A stretch of 64,000 bases of DNA from CAVZVW01 sp963778845. Lineage in GTDB: Bacteria; Actinomycetota; Actinomycetes; Actinomycetales; Kineosporiaceae. The notes under the pieces were generated by a model. That model saw only the letters and a program-made list of their open reading frames with translations. It searched no databases and was not told the DNA's origin. Of this stretch, positions 7,614-15,813 are shown one piece after another; within the stretch, counting starts at the first letter, position 1, and each line of letters begins with the position of its first letter. The stretch covers positions 1,116,001-1,180,000 of the forward strand of contig CAVZVW010000009.1 of the NCBI GenBank assembly GCA_963778845.1. The letters are read 5' to 3'. A program made the position numbers and the translations under genes.

Positions 7614-10130
7614 TCAGCCCCTGATCCGGTCGTTGGCCGGGTCGAACAACGGGGTCGCCCCCGCCACGGCGACGGTCACGGGGTACTGCTCGCCCAGGTA
7701 CTCCACGCGCAGCCGCGTCCCTTCCACCGCGTGCTCGGGCGGCAGGTAGCTCATGAGCAGGTGCTTGCCGAGGGACGGCGCAGAGCCGGCCGAGGTGACG
7801 TAGGACCGGCGCCCCCGCACGTCCACCAGCGGCGCACCGTCCGGCGTGAGGATCGGCTCGGTGCCGAGCATGTAGCGCCTGACCCCCGAGGCCGAGGTGT
7901 TGTCGTCGACCGTGAGGGTGCACATGACGGCGGCCGGCTCCTCCGCACGCTGCTTGAGGTAGCTGTCACGGCCGATGAAGTCGATGTCCTTGACGGTCGG
8001 GCGTTGCATGCCGGCCTCGACGATCGAGTGCTCGGAGTCCAGCTCGTTGCCGTGGGCGCGGTAGCCCTTCTCGATGCGGCCGGTGGTGCCGTAGACGCCG
8101 ATGCCGACCGGGACGGCGCCGTGCGGCTTGCCGGCGTCCAGCAGCAGGTCCCAGAGCTTCGCACCGGCCTCCATCGGCACGTACAGCTCCCAGCCGAGCT
8201 CGCCGACGTAGGAGATACGCGAGGCGAGCACCAGCAGGCCACCGGCCTCGACGGTGCGACAGGTGCCGAACGGGAAGCCCGTGTGGGAGATGTCGTCGGA
8301 GGTGAGGCTGCCCAGGATGTCGCGGGCCCGCGGCCCCCAGAGCCCCACCGTCGTGTAGGCGGACGTGAGATCCACGACCTCGGCACCGCCGCCGTCCGGC
8401 CGGTGGTCGGCGAACCACGTGCGGTCGATGTTGCCACCCATCCCGCCGGTGACCACGCGGAAGCGGTCGTGTGCCAGGCGCATGATCGTCAGGTCGGCCT
8501 TGAACCCGCCGCTGGGCGTGAGGATCGGCGTGTAGACGACCCGGCCGAGCTTGACGTCCATGTTCTGAACGGCGACGTGCTGCACGGCTTCCAGAGCACG
8601 CGGGCCGACGACGTCGAAGATCGAGAACGCGGTCAGGTCGACCACGCCCGCGCGGTCGCGCATCGCCAGGTGCTCGGCGTTGATGATCGGCGACCACCAG
8701 CGCGAGTCCCACTCGGCCTCACGCGCCATCACGGCGTCCCCGTACTCACCCAGCAGGGACTCGTTGGAGGCATACCACATCGGCCGCTCCCAGCCGACCG
8801 TCTCGAAGAACACCGCACCGAGCTCGCGCTCGCGGGCGTTCATCGGCGACAGGCGCACGTTGCGGTTGCTCTCCCACTGCTCGCCCGGGTGCACGATGCC
8901 GTAGGTCTTGTTGAACGCCTCGGACGTGCGCGCCCGCACGTGGTGCTTGGTGCGCTGGTGGGGGTAGAAGCGCGCGATGTCGGAGTGGTGCGGGTCGATC
9001 TCGGGCTCGCCCTCGACCATCCACTCCGCGACGAGGCGGCCCACGCCGGGGCCCTCCTTGACCCACACGGCCGCCGCGGACCAGAGACCGCCGACCTCGG
9101 GGGACTCCCCGAGCACGGGGTACCCGTCCGGCGTCAGGGACAGCAGGCCGTTGATGGCGTAGCGGATGCCGACCGCCGGGTTGCCGAGGATGTCCGGCAT
9201 GAGCTCCAGCGCCTGCTCGAGCTGGGGGTCGAAGTCGTCGCTGGTGAACGGCAGCTCGGTCGGGGAGAGCGTGGCCTGCTCGATCGAGGGGATCTGCTCG
9301 GGGTCGTACAGGATCGGCCGGTGGGCGTAGGAGCCGACCTCCATGTCCCCGCCGTGCTGGCGCTCGTAGCAGAACGTGTCCATGTCGCGCACGATCGGGA
9401 ACGAGATCTCCCCGATGGTGTCGGCGAACTGCGGGACGGGCCCGACGCTGATCATCTGGTGCACGGCCGGGGTCAGCGGGATGTGCGCACCGGCCATCCT
9501 CGCGATCTTCGGGCTCCACACCCCGCAGGCGACGACGATGTTCTCGACCTCGATGTCCCCGGCGCTGGTGCGAAGCCTCGTGACGCGCCCGTGCTCGAGG
9601 TCGATCCCGAGCACCTCGACGTTCGGCACCACGGTGAGCGCGCCCATCTCCTGGGCCCGCTCGCGCATGATCGTGCCGGCGCGCACCGACTCGACCACGC
9701 CGACGCTGGGGGTCCAGAAGGCGCCGGTGATCACGGACGGGTCGAGGAAGGGCAGCGCCTTGTGCACGAAGTCGGGGTCGACCAGCTCGGAGTCGATGCC
9801 CCAGGACTTGGACGACGACAGCCGCCGGGCGAGCTCCTGCAGGCGCGCCTCGGATCGTGCGACCTCGAAGCCGCCCGACTCGGTGAACGTGCCGAGCGCC
9901 TGGTACTGCCGCACGGAGTCCAGCGTGAGGTCCGTCATCTCGCGGGAGTGGTCCACCGGGAAGATGAAGTTCGACGCGTGACCCGTCGACCCGCCGGGGT
10001 TCGGCAGCGGGCCCTTGTCGATCTGCACGAGGTCGCGCCAACCGAGCCGTGCCAGGTGGTAGGCCAGGCTGTTCCCGACGATGCCGGCCCCGATGACCAC
10101 CGCACGCGCATGGCTCGGCAGAGCGCTCAT
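7614..10130 (-). CDS. Dimethylglycine/sarcosine dehydrogenase-like flavoprotein (DAO + GcvT)
   Basis: Two-part flavoenzyme of 838 aa. The N-terminal DAO domain has the dinucleotide motif VVIGAGIVGNSLAYHLA at residues 11-27 and GGSTGHASN with His51, aligned with the His that covalently holds FAD in dimethylglycine oxidases. The C-terminal half from about residue 430 is an aminomethyltransferase (GcvT) fold that binds folate in this family. The likely reaction is oxidative N-demethylation of dimethylglycine or sarcosine with transfer of C1 to tetrahydrofolate, electrons going to EtfAB encoded next. The exact substrate cannot be read from sequence. It is first in the operon, with palindromes just upstream of the start. 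Confidence 0.88.
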   Translation of the reverse strand: MSALPSHARAVVIGAGIVGNSLAYHLARLGWRDLVQIDKGPLPNPGGSTGHASNFIFPVDHSREMTDLTLDSVRQYQALGTFTESGGFEVARSEARLQELARRLSSSKSWGIDSELVDPDFVHKALPFLDPSVITGAFWTPSVGVVESVRAGTIMRERAQEMGALTVVPNVEVLGIDLEHGRVTRLRTSAGDIEVENIVVACGVWSPKIARMAGAHIPLTPAVHQMISVGPVPQFADTIGEISFPIVRDMDTFCYERQHGGDMEVGSYAHRPILYDPEQIPSIEQATLSPTELPFTSDDFDPQLEQALELMPDILGNPAVGIRYAINGLLSLTPDGYPVLGESPEVGGLWSAAAVWVKEGPGVGRLVAEWMVEGEPEIDPHHSDIARFYPHQRTKHHVRARTSEAFNKTYGIVHPGEQWESNRNVRLSPMNARERELGAVFFETVGWERPMWYASNESLLGEYGDAVMAREAEWDSRWWSPIINAEHLAMRDRAGVVDLTAFSIFDVVGPRALEAVQHVAVQNMDVKLGRVVYTPILTPSGGFKADLTIMRLAHDRFRVVTGGMGGNIDRTWFADHRPDGGGAEVVDLTSAYTTVGLWGPRARDILGSLTSDDISHTGFPFGTCRTVEAGGLLVLASRISYVGELGWELYVPMEAGAKLWDLLLDAGKPHGAVPVGIGVYGTTGRIEKGYRAHGNELDSEHSIVEAGMQRPTVKDIDFIGRDSYLKQRAEEPAAVMCTLTVDDNTSASGVRRYMLGTEPILTPDGAPLVDVRGRRSYVTSAGSAPSLGKHLLMSYLPPEHAVEGTRLRVEYLGEQYPVTVAVAGATPLFDPANDRIRG

Positions 10131-10152
10131 CTGACGTCAGTCCTTCCCCTGG

Positions 10153-10189
10153 ATGATCCGGGATCATGTTGCGTCATACGCATTGTATG
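10153..10189. promoter_or_regulatory. Operator-like palindromes upstream of the flavoenzyme operon
   Basis: A perfect 15-bp palindrome, ATGATCC-G-GGATCAT, lies at 10153-10167, 22 bp before the ATG at 10130. A second dyad, CATAC-N5-GTATG, lies at 10175-10189. Both are in the leader of the dehydrogenase-etf operon and could bind a dimeric repressor or activator. No regulator gene is adjacent. Confidence 0.5.
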
Positions 10190-10272
10190 GCGCGATACGG
10201 AACAGCGACCAGCATGGTGCGCGTGAGGGGCCGAGTCAAGACGCGCTGCGACGGTGCCTCGAACGCCCGGCT

Positions 10273-11484
10273 TCAGGCGGGCAGGTCCGCCCAGCCCGCG
10301 TCCGCGAGCGTACGCGCGATCAGGGCGTGGCCCTTCGTGTTCGGGTGGTCCCCGTCTGCCTGGAGCAACGCCGTGGGGTCGCGCTCGCCCGCACCTTTGA
10401 AGGGCGCGTACAGGTCGATGCACCGAGCGCCGGTGCCGGCCGTCGCCGCGCAGATCTCGCGGTTCGCCAGGCGGGTGACAGCATCCGACATCGCCGCGTA
10501 CTTGTGCCCGAACCGGCGAAGGGCGACCTGGCCGTCGACGAAAACGTCCCAGTAGGTCGTGACCAGAACCTCGGTCGGGCGTCCCCCGCGCAACGCCGCC
10601 ACCTGGCCCAGCACCGTGCGGACGCTGCCGCGCAGGGCCGACTCGTCGTCGGAGAAGCAGTCCAGGCCGCACTGCCCCGCCAGCCACGCGGGAAGGTCCG
10701 TCGACAGGTCGTTCGCGCCGATCGTGACCAGCACGATGTCGGCGCCCGCCACCTGCGCCGCTTGGGCGGAACCCGGCCGCAGCATCTGCCGCAGACCGCT
10801 CGTGGTCAAACCGCTCGCACCGAGGTTGTGCTCGACTACCGCGCGTCCCGTCCGTGAGGCCGTCAGCTGGGCGTAGACGGAAACGAAGTCGCGACACCCG
10901 CACCCGAAACCCGAGGTGACCGAGTCCCCGAGGCCCACGACCGTCCATGGCGCGGCCGGGACAGGCGAAGGCGTCGTCCGCGTCGGCCCTCCGGCCTCGC
11001 CGGGCCGCGTCGGACCGCCCTCGGCAGCGATCCCCTCACCGGAGCCGGTCGCTGTGACCTCAGGGCCGCCGGCGGTCGGGGTGCCTGCCCCAGGCTCTGC
11101 ACGCGTACCCGCACTCGCCGTGGCTTCGGATCGCTTCGTTGCGTCGTCCAGCGTCACGGCCCGAACGACCACGACACCGGTCGCCAGGAGTCCGACCGCG
11201 GCGACCAGGAGCCCGCGCTTCGCAGCCTTCCGGGACCCGCGACCGCCTCGACCATCCTGCCGCCTCGGGCCGGCAGCACTCGAGCGGCGGGCGACGACGG
11301 CCGGCCTCCTCTCGCGAGTGGCATCGTTGGCGCACGCGCGCGCCGGCGCGTGAGCACAGGGTCGCGGCGCCGTGGCCTGCACGCCGGATCTGGGCAGGGT
11401 AACCCGACATTCTGTGGGGGCCCGGCGCCACGACCGGCGATGCGCCCACGGATGGAGCGCAGCGACGACGCCGACCCCGTTCAT
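10273..11484 (-). CDS. Membrane-anchored SGNH/GDSL esterase
   Basis: About 400-aa protein with one N-terminal transmembrane anchor (RGLLVAAVGLLATGVVVV), a Pro/Gly/Thr-rich linker, then an SGNH hydrolase domain. Block I is GLGDSVT (nucleophile Ser), block III GANDLS, and block V DGDHPNTKGH (catalytic Asp and His). Such enzymes cleave ester bonds of lipids or polysaccharides outside the membrane; the substrate is unknown. The start is uncertain: ATG 11484 is used, but the frame is open further upstream and a shorter start nearer the membrane segment is possible. It diverges from the esterase at 11616. Confidence 0.75.
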   Translation of the reverse strand: MNGVGVVAALHPWAHRRSWRRAPTECRVTLPRSGVQATAPRPCAHAPARACANDATRERRPAVVARRSSAAGPRRQDGRGGRGSRKAAKRGLLVAAVGLLATGVVVVRAVTLDDATKRSEATASAGTRAEPGAGTPTAGGPEVTATGSGEGIAAEGGPTRPGEAGGPTRTTPSPVPAAPWTVVGLGDSVTSGFGCGCRDFVSVYAQLTASRTGRAVVEHNLGASGLTTSGLRQMLRPGSAQAAQVAGADIVLVTIGANDLSTDLPAWLAGQCGLDCFSDDESALRGSVRTVLGQVAALRGGRPTEVLVTTYWDVFVDGQVALRRFGHKYAAMSDAVTRLANREICAATAGTGARCIDLYAPFKGAGERDPTALLQADGDHPNTKGHALIARTLADAGWADLPA

Positions 11485-11615
11485 TCCGACGTTCACGGCT
11501 CTGCGACCCTCTGGACGGTCCTGAGGCTCCGACGCTCCGGAGTCGCGGAACCTTGGCCACCCCCGGCGAGTTGAGCACCGTTGGACGGCAGTCCTCTGAC
11601 CCATTCGGAGCGAAC

Positions 11616-12764
11616 ATGGCGCTGACAGGTACCGCCCTGCTCGTCCTGGTCTGCATCCTCGGCCTGGCCTCGTTCGTCGCTGTGGTCCGCCTCTGGCCGC
11701 GGGTCGCGGGTCGCGGGTGGATCCCACTGACGGGGCGAGTAGGGATGCTCGTATGCGTGAACGTCTCGATCCTTCTCATCGTCGCCGTCACGATGAACGA
11801 TCAGTACCAGTTCTTCGCCGACTGGACCGACCTCGCGGGCGCCCTCGGGACGACCCCGACGACGCTGGCGTCCCAGCACGGCGGCTCGGTCGCCGACGCG
11901 GCCTCCGGCGGTACGGGAGGCGTCGTGAACGCCGCGCCCGCGTTGCCGCCGCTGCCCCCGGGCGCCCGGCGAGGCGACCGTCGCCTGGTCTACCACGTGA
12001 AGGGTGCGCTCAGCGGCATCGACGCCCGGGTCGAGGTCCAGCTGCCGGCCACGTACCAGGACCACAGCAACCTGGCGACGCTGTACCCGGTGATGGAGAC
12101 GTTCGCCGGCTACCCCGGGGGCCCTGGGTCATGGATGGGAGCGATGGACCTCCCGACCAACCTCGCCGACTCCGTGAGCGCCGGCACGATCGCAGACGCC
12201 CTGATCGTGGTGCCCCAGGTGGAGATGCCACCGGGTAAGGACAGCGAGTGCGTCAACGGCGCGCCGGGAATGCCGCAGATGGAGACGTGGCTCACCGAGG
12301 ACATCCCGAACTGGGTGATGTCCACCTTCCGTGCCCGGCCGGAGCGCGCTGCCTGGGTCGCGATGGGCTACTCGGCCGGTGGCTGGTGCGCCGCGATGGC
12401 GGCCATGCTGCACCCCGACAGGTTCGGCGCCGGCGTGGTGCTGGGCGGGTACTTCACCCCGCTGTTCTCCCAGAACTACCGGCCCTACGCTGCGCGGAGC
12501 CAGCTGGCGCACCGGTACGACCTGCTGGCGATGATGCGCAAGACCCCGCCCCGGGTCGCGTTGTGGGTCGAGACGTCGCACTCCGACCCGCTCTCGTACG
12601 CCACGACATCGACCCTGCTCAAGACGGCACGCTCACCCATGTCCGTCACCTCGTTGGTGCTGACGCACGCCGGGCACCGGCTCGACCTCTGGCGTGGTCT
12701 GCTGCCTCGCGTTCTCAGCTGGCTCGGAGCCTCGGTGCCCGGGTTCTCCCCCGCTCAGCCCTAG
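11616..12764 (+). CDS. Membrane-anchored esterase-D/antigen-85-like alpha/beta hydrolase
   Basis: 382-aa protein with two N-terminal hydrophobic segments (TALLVLVCILGLASFVAVV and VGMLVCVNVSILLIVAV), then an extracytoplasmic alpha/beta-hydrolase domain. The nucleophile elbow is GYSAGGWCAAM and a late His lies in LTHAGHRLDLW. The layout resembles actinobacterial esterase-D family proteins related to antigen 85, but mycolyl transfer is not implied because mycolate genes are absent here. ATG 11616 is preferred over an in-frame ATG 63 nt upstream because it directly precedes the first membrane helix. Confidence 0.78.
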   Translation: MALTGTALLVLVCILGLASFVAVVRLWPRVAGRGWIPLTGRVGMLVCVNVSILLIVAVTMNDQYQFFADWTDLAGALGTTPTTLASQHGGSVADAASGGTGGVVNAAPALPPLPPGARRGDRRLVYHVKGALSGIDARVEVQLPATYQDHSNLATLYPVMETFAGYPGGPGSWMGAMDLPTNLADSVSAGTIADALIVVPQVEMPPGKDSECVNGAPGMPQMETWLTEDIPNWVMSTFRARPERAAWVAMGYSAGGWCAAMAAMLHPDRFGAGVVLGGYFTPLFSQNYRPYAARSQLAHRYDLLAMMRKTPPRVALWVETSHSDPLSYATTSTLLKTARSPMSVTSLVLTHAGHRLDLWRGLLPRVLSWLGASVPGFSPAQP

Positions 12765-12827
12765 GCAGCAGCTACGCCCCAGGCTGGGTGCCGCCGTCTC
12801 AAGTGCCAAGACTCTGCCGCTCACATC

Positions 12828-12857
12828 TTGAGCGGGTCAGGAAGGTCCCCTTACCGT
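12828..12857 (+). promoter_or_regulatory. Candidate sigma-70-type promoter
   Basis: TTGAGC at 12828-12833 and TACCGT at 12852-12857, 18 bp apart, lie just before the riboswitch and would start transcription near its 5' end. Inferred from spacing and position only. Confidence 0.4.
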
Positions 12858-12862
12858 TGAAA

Positions 12863-12975
12863 GCGGTCACGAGTGCCAGCGCGAAGCCCCGGCTTGCTGG
12901 CCGGCAACCCTCCTCCGCGGTGGGGTGCTCCGGGTGAGGACCGGGCCGCGGTGCAGCCGCCGCGGCAAGCGCGGA
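12863..12975 (+). ncRNA. SAM-IV riboswitch
   Basis: The stretch reads GGTCACGAGTGCCAGC, then AAGCCCCGGCTTGCTGGC, CGGCAACCCTCC, CGCGGTGGGGTGC and CGGGTGAGGACC, which matches the SAM-IV aptamer consensus of actinobacteria segment by segment. Stem P1 pairs CGGTC (12864-12868) with GACCG (12938-12942). A downstream CCGCGG hairpin fits the extra helix of SAM-IV. It lies 39-150 bp before the cysteine-desulfurase-like gene, so the gene should be turned down when S-adenosylmethionine is plentiful. The family was recognised from memory; a covariance search would settle the exact ends. Confidence 0.88.
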
Positions 12976-13013
12976 CCCGTCCCACGGGTCCACCGACCCC
13001 CGGAGGACGCTCC

Positions 13014-14474
13014 ATGCTCCGCTCGCCTGCCCTGTACCCCGCCGCTCCCGCCCCGTCGACATTCGGGCCGCTCGCCTCGCTTGCCGCGCACGGGCCGCGC
13101 GCCGTCCCCCGTCCGCCCGAAACCCCACGAAGCGTCGCCCGTGCGCTGCTCCCGGTGGTCGGCAGCGATCTCGTGGTTCCCCTCGTCGACGGTCGAACGG
13201 TCCGCTACGCCAACCTCGACTACGCCGCGAGCGCCCCGGCGCTGCGGGCCGTCGCCGAACGGGTCGCCGAGGTGCTCCCCTACTACTCCAGCGTCCACCG
13301 CGGGGCGGGCTACGCCTCGCAGGTGAGCACGGCGCTCTACGAGGCGGCTCGCGCCGAGGTGGCGCTGTTCGTCGGCGCCCGCGCCGACGACGTCACGGTC
13401 ATCACACGCAACACCACCGACGCCCTCAACCTGCTGGCCGCTGCCGTACCGGCAGGTGGTCACGGAGGCGGCGAGGTCGTGTTCCTCGACGTCGAGCACC
13501 ACGCCAACCTGCTGCCGTGGACGGCGCTGCCGCATCGGTGCCTGCCGGCCGCCGACACCCTGGCCGCCACCCTGGAGAAGCTGGACGCCGCCCTCGCCGA
13601 CCGGGCGACGACGCTGGTCGCCGTCACCGGGTGCACCAACGTCACCGGTGAGGTGCTACCGGTGGCACGCATCGTCGCCCTGGCCCACCGGCACGGGGCG
13701 CGCGTCGTCGTGGACGCGGCTCAGCTCGCCCCGCACCGCGGCGTCGACCTGACGAGCACGGGCGCGGACTACGTCGCACTGTCGGGCCACAAGCTGTACG
13801 CCCCCTTCGGTGCCGGTGCCCTGGTGGGACGGCGCGACTGGCTCGACGCCGCGCCGCCCCACCTGGCCGGTGGCGGTGCGGTGCGCGAGGTCGGCCTCGA
13901 CGCCACGTCGTGGGCGCCCGCACCGCAGCGTCACGAGGCGGGCACGCCGAACGTGCTGGGCGCCGTCGCGCTCGCCCAGGCCTGCGCGATCCTGAGGGGA
14001 CTGCCCGACGGCGCCCTGGCCGAGCACGAGGCGGTGCTGGCGGATCGGCTCGTCGAGGGCCTGCAGACGCTGGACGGCGTGCGCGTCCTGCGCATCTGGC
14101 CCGACGCCGCCGATCGCGCCGGCGTCGTCGGCTTCACGGTCGAAGGCCACGACCCGGGGCGGGTCGCTGCCTACCTCTCGGCCGAGCACGGGATCGGCGT
14201 GCGGGACGGCCGCTTCTGCGCGCACCCGCTGCTGCGGCGGTTGGACGCCGGGGACGGCGCGCTGCGCGCCAGCCTGGGCGTGGGTTCTTGCGCGCAGGAC
14301 GTCGACCGGCTGGTCGGGGCGCTGGAGCAGCTGCTGCTCGTCGGGGAGCAGTGGAGCTACGCGTTGCACGGGGGCCGATGGGCTCCCTCGCCGGACCCGC
14401 GGCCCGCGGCATCGGTGCTCACCGGTGGCCGCGAGGCCGCACCGCCGGGCGCCTCGCCGTGCCAGAGCGCCTGA
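13014..14474 (+). CDS. Cysteine desulfurase-like class V aminotransferase
   Basis: PLP enzyme of 486 aa. The PLP-binding Lys is in SGHKLYAPFGAGAL; the DAAQLAPH motif supplies the cofactor Asp. Cys in RDGRFCAHP lines up with the catalytic Cys of SufS-type desulfurases, so release of sulfur from cysteine or a related substrate is plausible. ATG 13014 has GGAGG at 13002-13006. An N-terminal extension of about 45 residues precedes the fold. The SAM-IV riboswitch upstream places it in sulfur or methionine metabolism. A selenocysteine lyase or another class V function is possible. Confidence 0.83.
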   Translation: MLRSPALYPAAPAPSTFGPLASLAAHGPRAVPRPPETPRSVARALLPVVGSDLVVPLVDGRTVRYANLDYAASAPALRAVAERVAEVLPYYSSVHRGAGYASQVSTALYEAARAEVALFVGARADDVTVITRNTTDALNLLAAAVPAGGHGGGEVVFLDVEHHANLLPWTALPHRCLPAADTLAATLEKLDAALADRATTLVAVTGCTNVTGEVLPVARIVALAHRHGARVVVDAAQLAPHRGVDLTSTGADYVALSGHKLYAPFGAGALVGRRDWLDAAPPHLAGGGAVREVGLDATSWAPAPQRHEAGTPNVLGAVALAQACAILRGLPDGALAEHEAVLADRLVEGLQTLDGVRVLRIWPDAADRAGVVGFTVEGHDPGRVAAYLSAEHGIGVRDGRFCAHPLLRRLDAGDGALRASLGVGSCAQDVDRLVGALEQLLLVGEQWSYALHGGRWAPSPDPRPAASVLTGGREAAPPGASPCQSA

Positions 14475-14484
14475 GACTCGGGTT

Positions 14485-14574
14485 GATCGTGAGACACGAC
14501 GCTGATCGTGAGACACGACGCTGATCGTGAGACACGACGCTGATCGTGAGACACGACGCTGATCGTGAGACACG
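14485..14574. repeat. 19-bp tandem repeat, five copies
   Basis: GATCGTGAGACACGACGCT is repeated with period 19 starting at 14485, 14504, 14523, 14542 and 14561 (last copy partial), directly after the class V aminotransferase stop. Related inverted copies GATGCCTCACGATC (14625-14638) and CGTGTCACGATCA (14646-14658) follow before the next gene. The same core recurs near 27.1 kb and 34.3 kb. Confidence 0.9.
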
Positions 14575-14685
14575 CTCCCCCGTGAGCCCGGGCAGGCGGC
14601 ATGACGATCACGCCTGCGGGCGCGGATGCCTCACGATCGCCAAGCCGTGTCACGATCAAACGGACCAGTACGCCAGGCTTGCCCC

Positions 14686-15738
14686 GTGAGCACCGCATCG
14701 CGAGACCCTCTGGCCGACCTGCGCCGGATCGCGTTCCTCATGGAGCGCACCCTGGAGTCCAGCTACCGCGTGAAGGCCTACCGCGGTGCGGCGGCAGCGC
14801 TCGCGCGCCTCGATGACGACCAGGTCCGTGCGCACGCGCGAACGGGCACACTCACCCAGATCAAGGGCGTCGGCGACTCGACGGCGTCGGCCATCTCGCA
14901 GTCCCTGGCCGGGGACGTGCCCGACCGGCTGGCCCAGCTCGAGGCTGCCGCGAGCCCGGTCGCCACGGGCGGTGAGGCCTTGCGGGCTGCGCTGCGCGGC
15001 GACCTCCACACGCATTCCGACTGGTCCGACGGCGGCTCGCCGATCGAGGAGATGGCCGTCACCGCCGTCGAGCTCGGCCACGACTACAGCGTGCTCACCG
15101 ACCACTCACCCCGGCTGACCGTGGCCAACGGCCTGTCGCCGGATCGGCTGCGCCGCCAGCTGGACGTCGTGGCCGCGCTCAACGAGCACCTCGCGCCGTT
15201 CCGGCTGCTGACCGGCATCGAGGTCGACATCCTCGACGACGGCTCGCTCGACCAGGAGGCCGAGCTGCTCGCCCGGCTGGACGTCGTCGTCGCGAGTGTC
15301 CACTCCAAGCTCGCCATGCCCGAGGCCGACATGACCCGGCGGATGGTGGCGGCCGTGTCGAACCCGCATGTCGACGTGCTCGGGCACTGCACGGGCCGCA
15401 TGGTCAGCGAGCGCAACTCCCGGTCGGGCAAGGGTCGCCCCGAGTCGCGCTTCGACGCCGCGGCCGTCTTCGACGCGTGCCGCGACCACGGGGTGGCCGT
15501 CGAGGTCAACTGCCGGCCGGAGCGGCTGGACCCGCCCCGACGGCTGCTGCGCCAGGCCGTCGATGCAGGGTGCGTCTTCTCGATCGACACCGATGCGCAC
15601 GCACCGGGTCAGCTCGACTGGCAGCCGTACGGCTGCTCACGCGCCGAGGAGTGCGGTGTCACGGCCGATCGCGTCGTCAACTCGTGGCCGATGGACCGGC
15701 TGCTCGCCTGGACCAGTGACCCGTTCTCCGGTGGGTAG
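14686..15738 (+). CDS. PHP-domain phosphoesterase (PolX-like)
   Basis: 350-aa protein. The N-terminal part (about residues 1-80) resembles the helix-hairpin-helix region of PolX, with IKGVGDSTASAI. The PHP domain follows with GDLHTHSDWSDG, the HxH metal pair, LTDHSP, GIEVDIL, VASVHSKL, LGHCTGR and SIDTDAH. This is the metal-binding set of PHP phosphoesterases. The polymerase catalytic domain of PolX is absent, so it is probably a stand-alone DNA or histidinol-phosphate-type phosphatase. GTG 14686 is chosen since the family start follows it. It lies downstream of the repeat array and converges on the broken F420-type gene. Confidence 0.82.
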   Translation: MSTASRDPLADLRRIAFLMERTLESSYRVKAYRGAAAALARLDDDQVRAHARTGTLTQIKGVGDSTASAISQSLAGDVPDRLAQLEAAASPVATGGEALRAALRGDLHTHSDWSDGGSPIEEMAVTAVELGHDYSVLTDHSPRLTVANGLSPDRLRRQLDVVAALNEHLAPFRLLTGIEVDILDDGSLDQEAELLARLDVVVASVHSKLAMPEADMTRRMVAAVSNPHVDVLGHCTGRMVSERNSRSGKGRPESRFDAAAVFDACRDHGVAVEVNCRPERLDPPRRLLRQAVDAGCVFSIDTDAHAPGQLDWQPYGCSRAEECGVTADRVVNSWPMDRLLAWTSDPFSGG

Positions 15739-15813
15739 TCGTCGCTGACGGCGAGCCGTGGCGACAACACCCCACCAGAGAACGCACCCCGGGGACACCC
15801 CGGAGGGCGGCGG

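Noticed and set aside
11616..12764. Mycolyltransferase (antigen 85) assignment
   Set aside because: The fold is similar, but no mycolic acid genes are seen; kept as a general esterase-like protein.
14485..14574. CRISPR or replication iterons
   Set aside because: Direct tandem with no unique spacers; no replication gene or AT-rich region nearby.
14485..14658. ParB parS site
   Set aside because: parS is a palindrome built on TTTCACGTGAAA; the repeated core here is not palindromic and differs.
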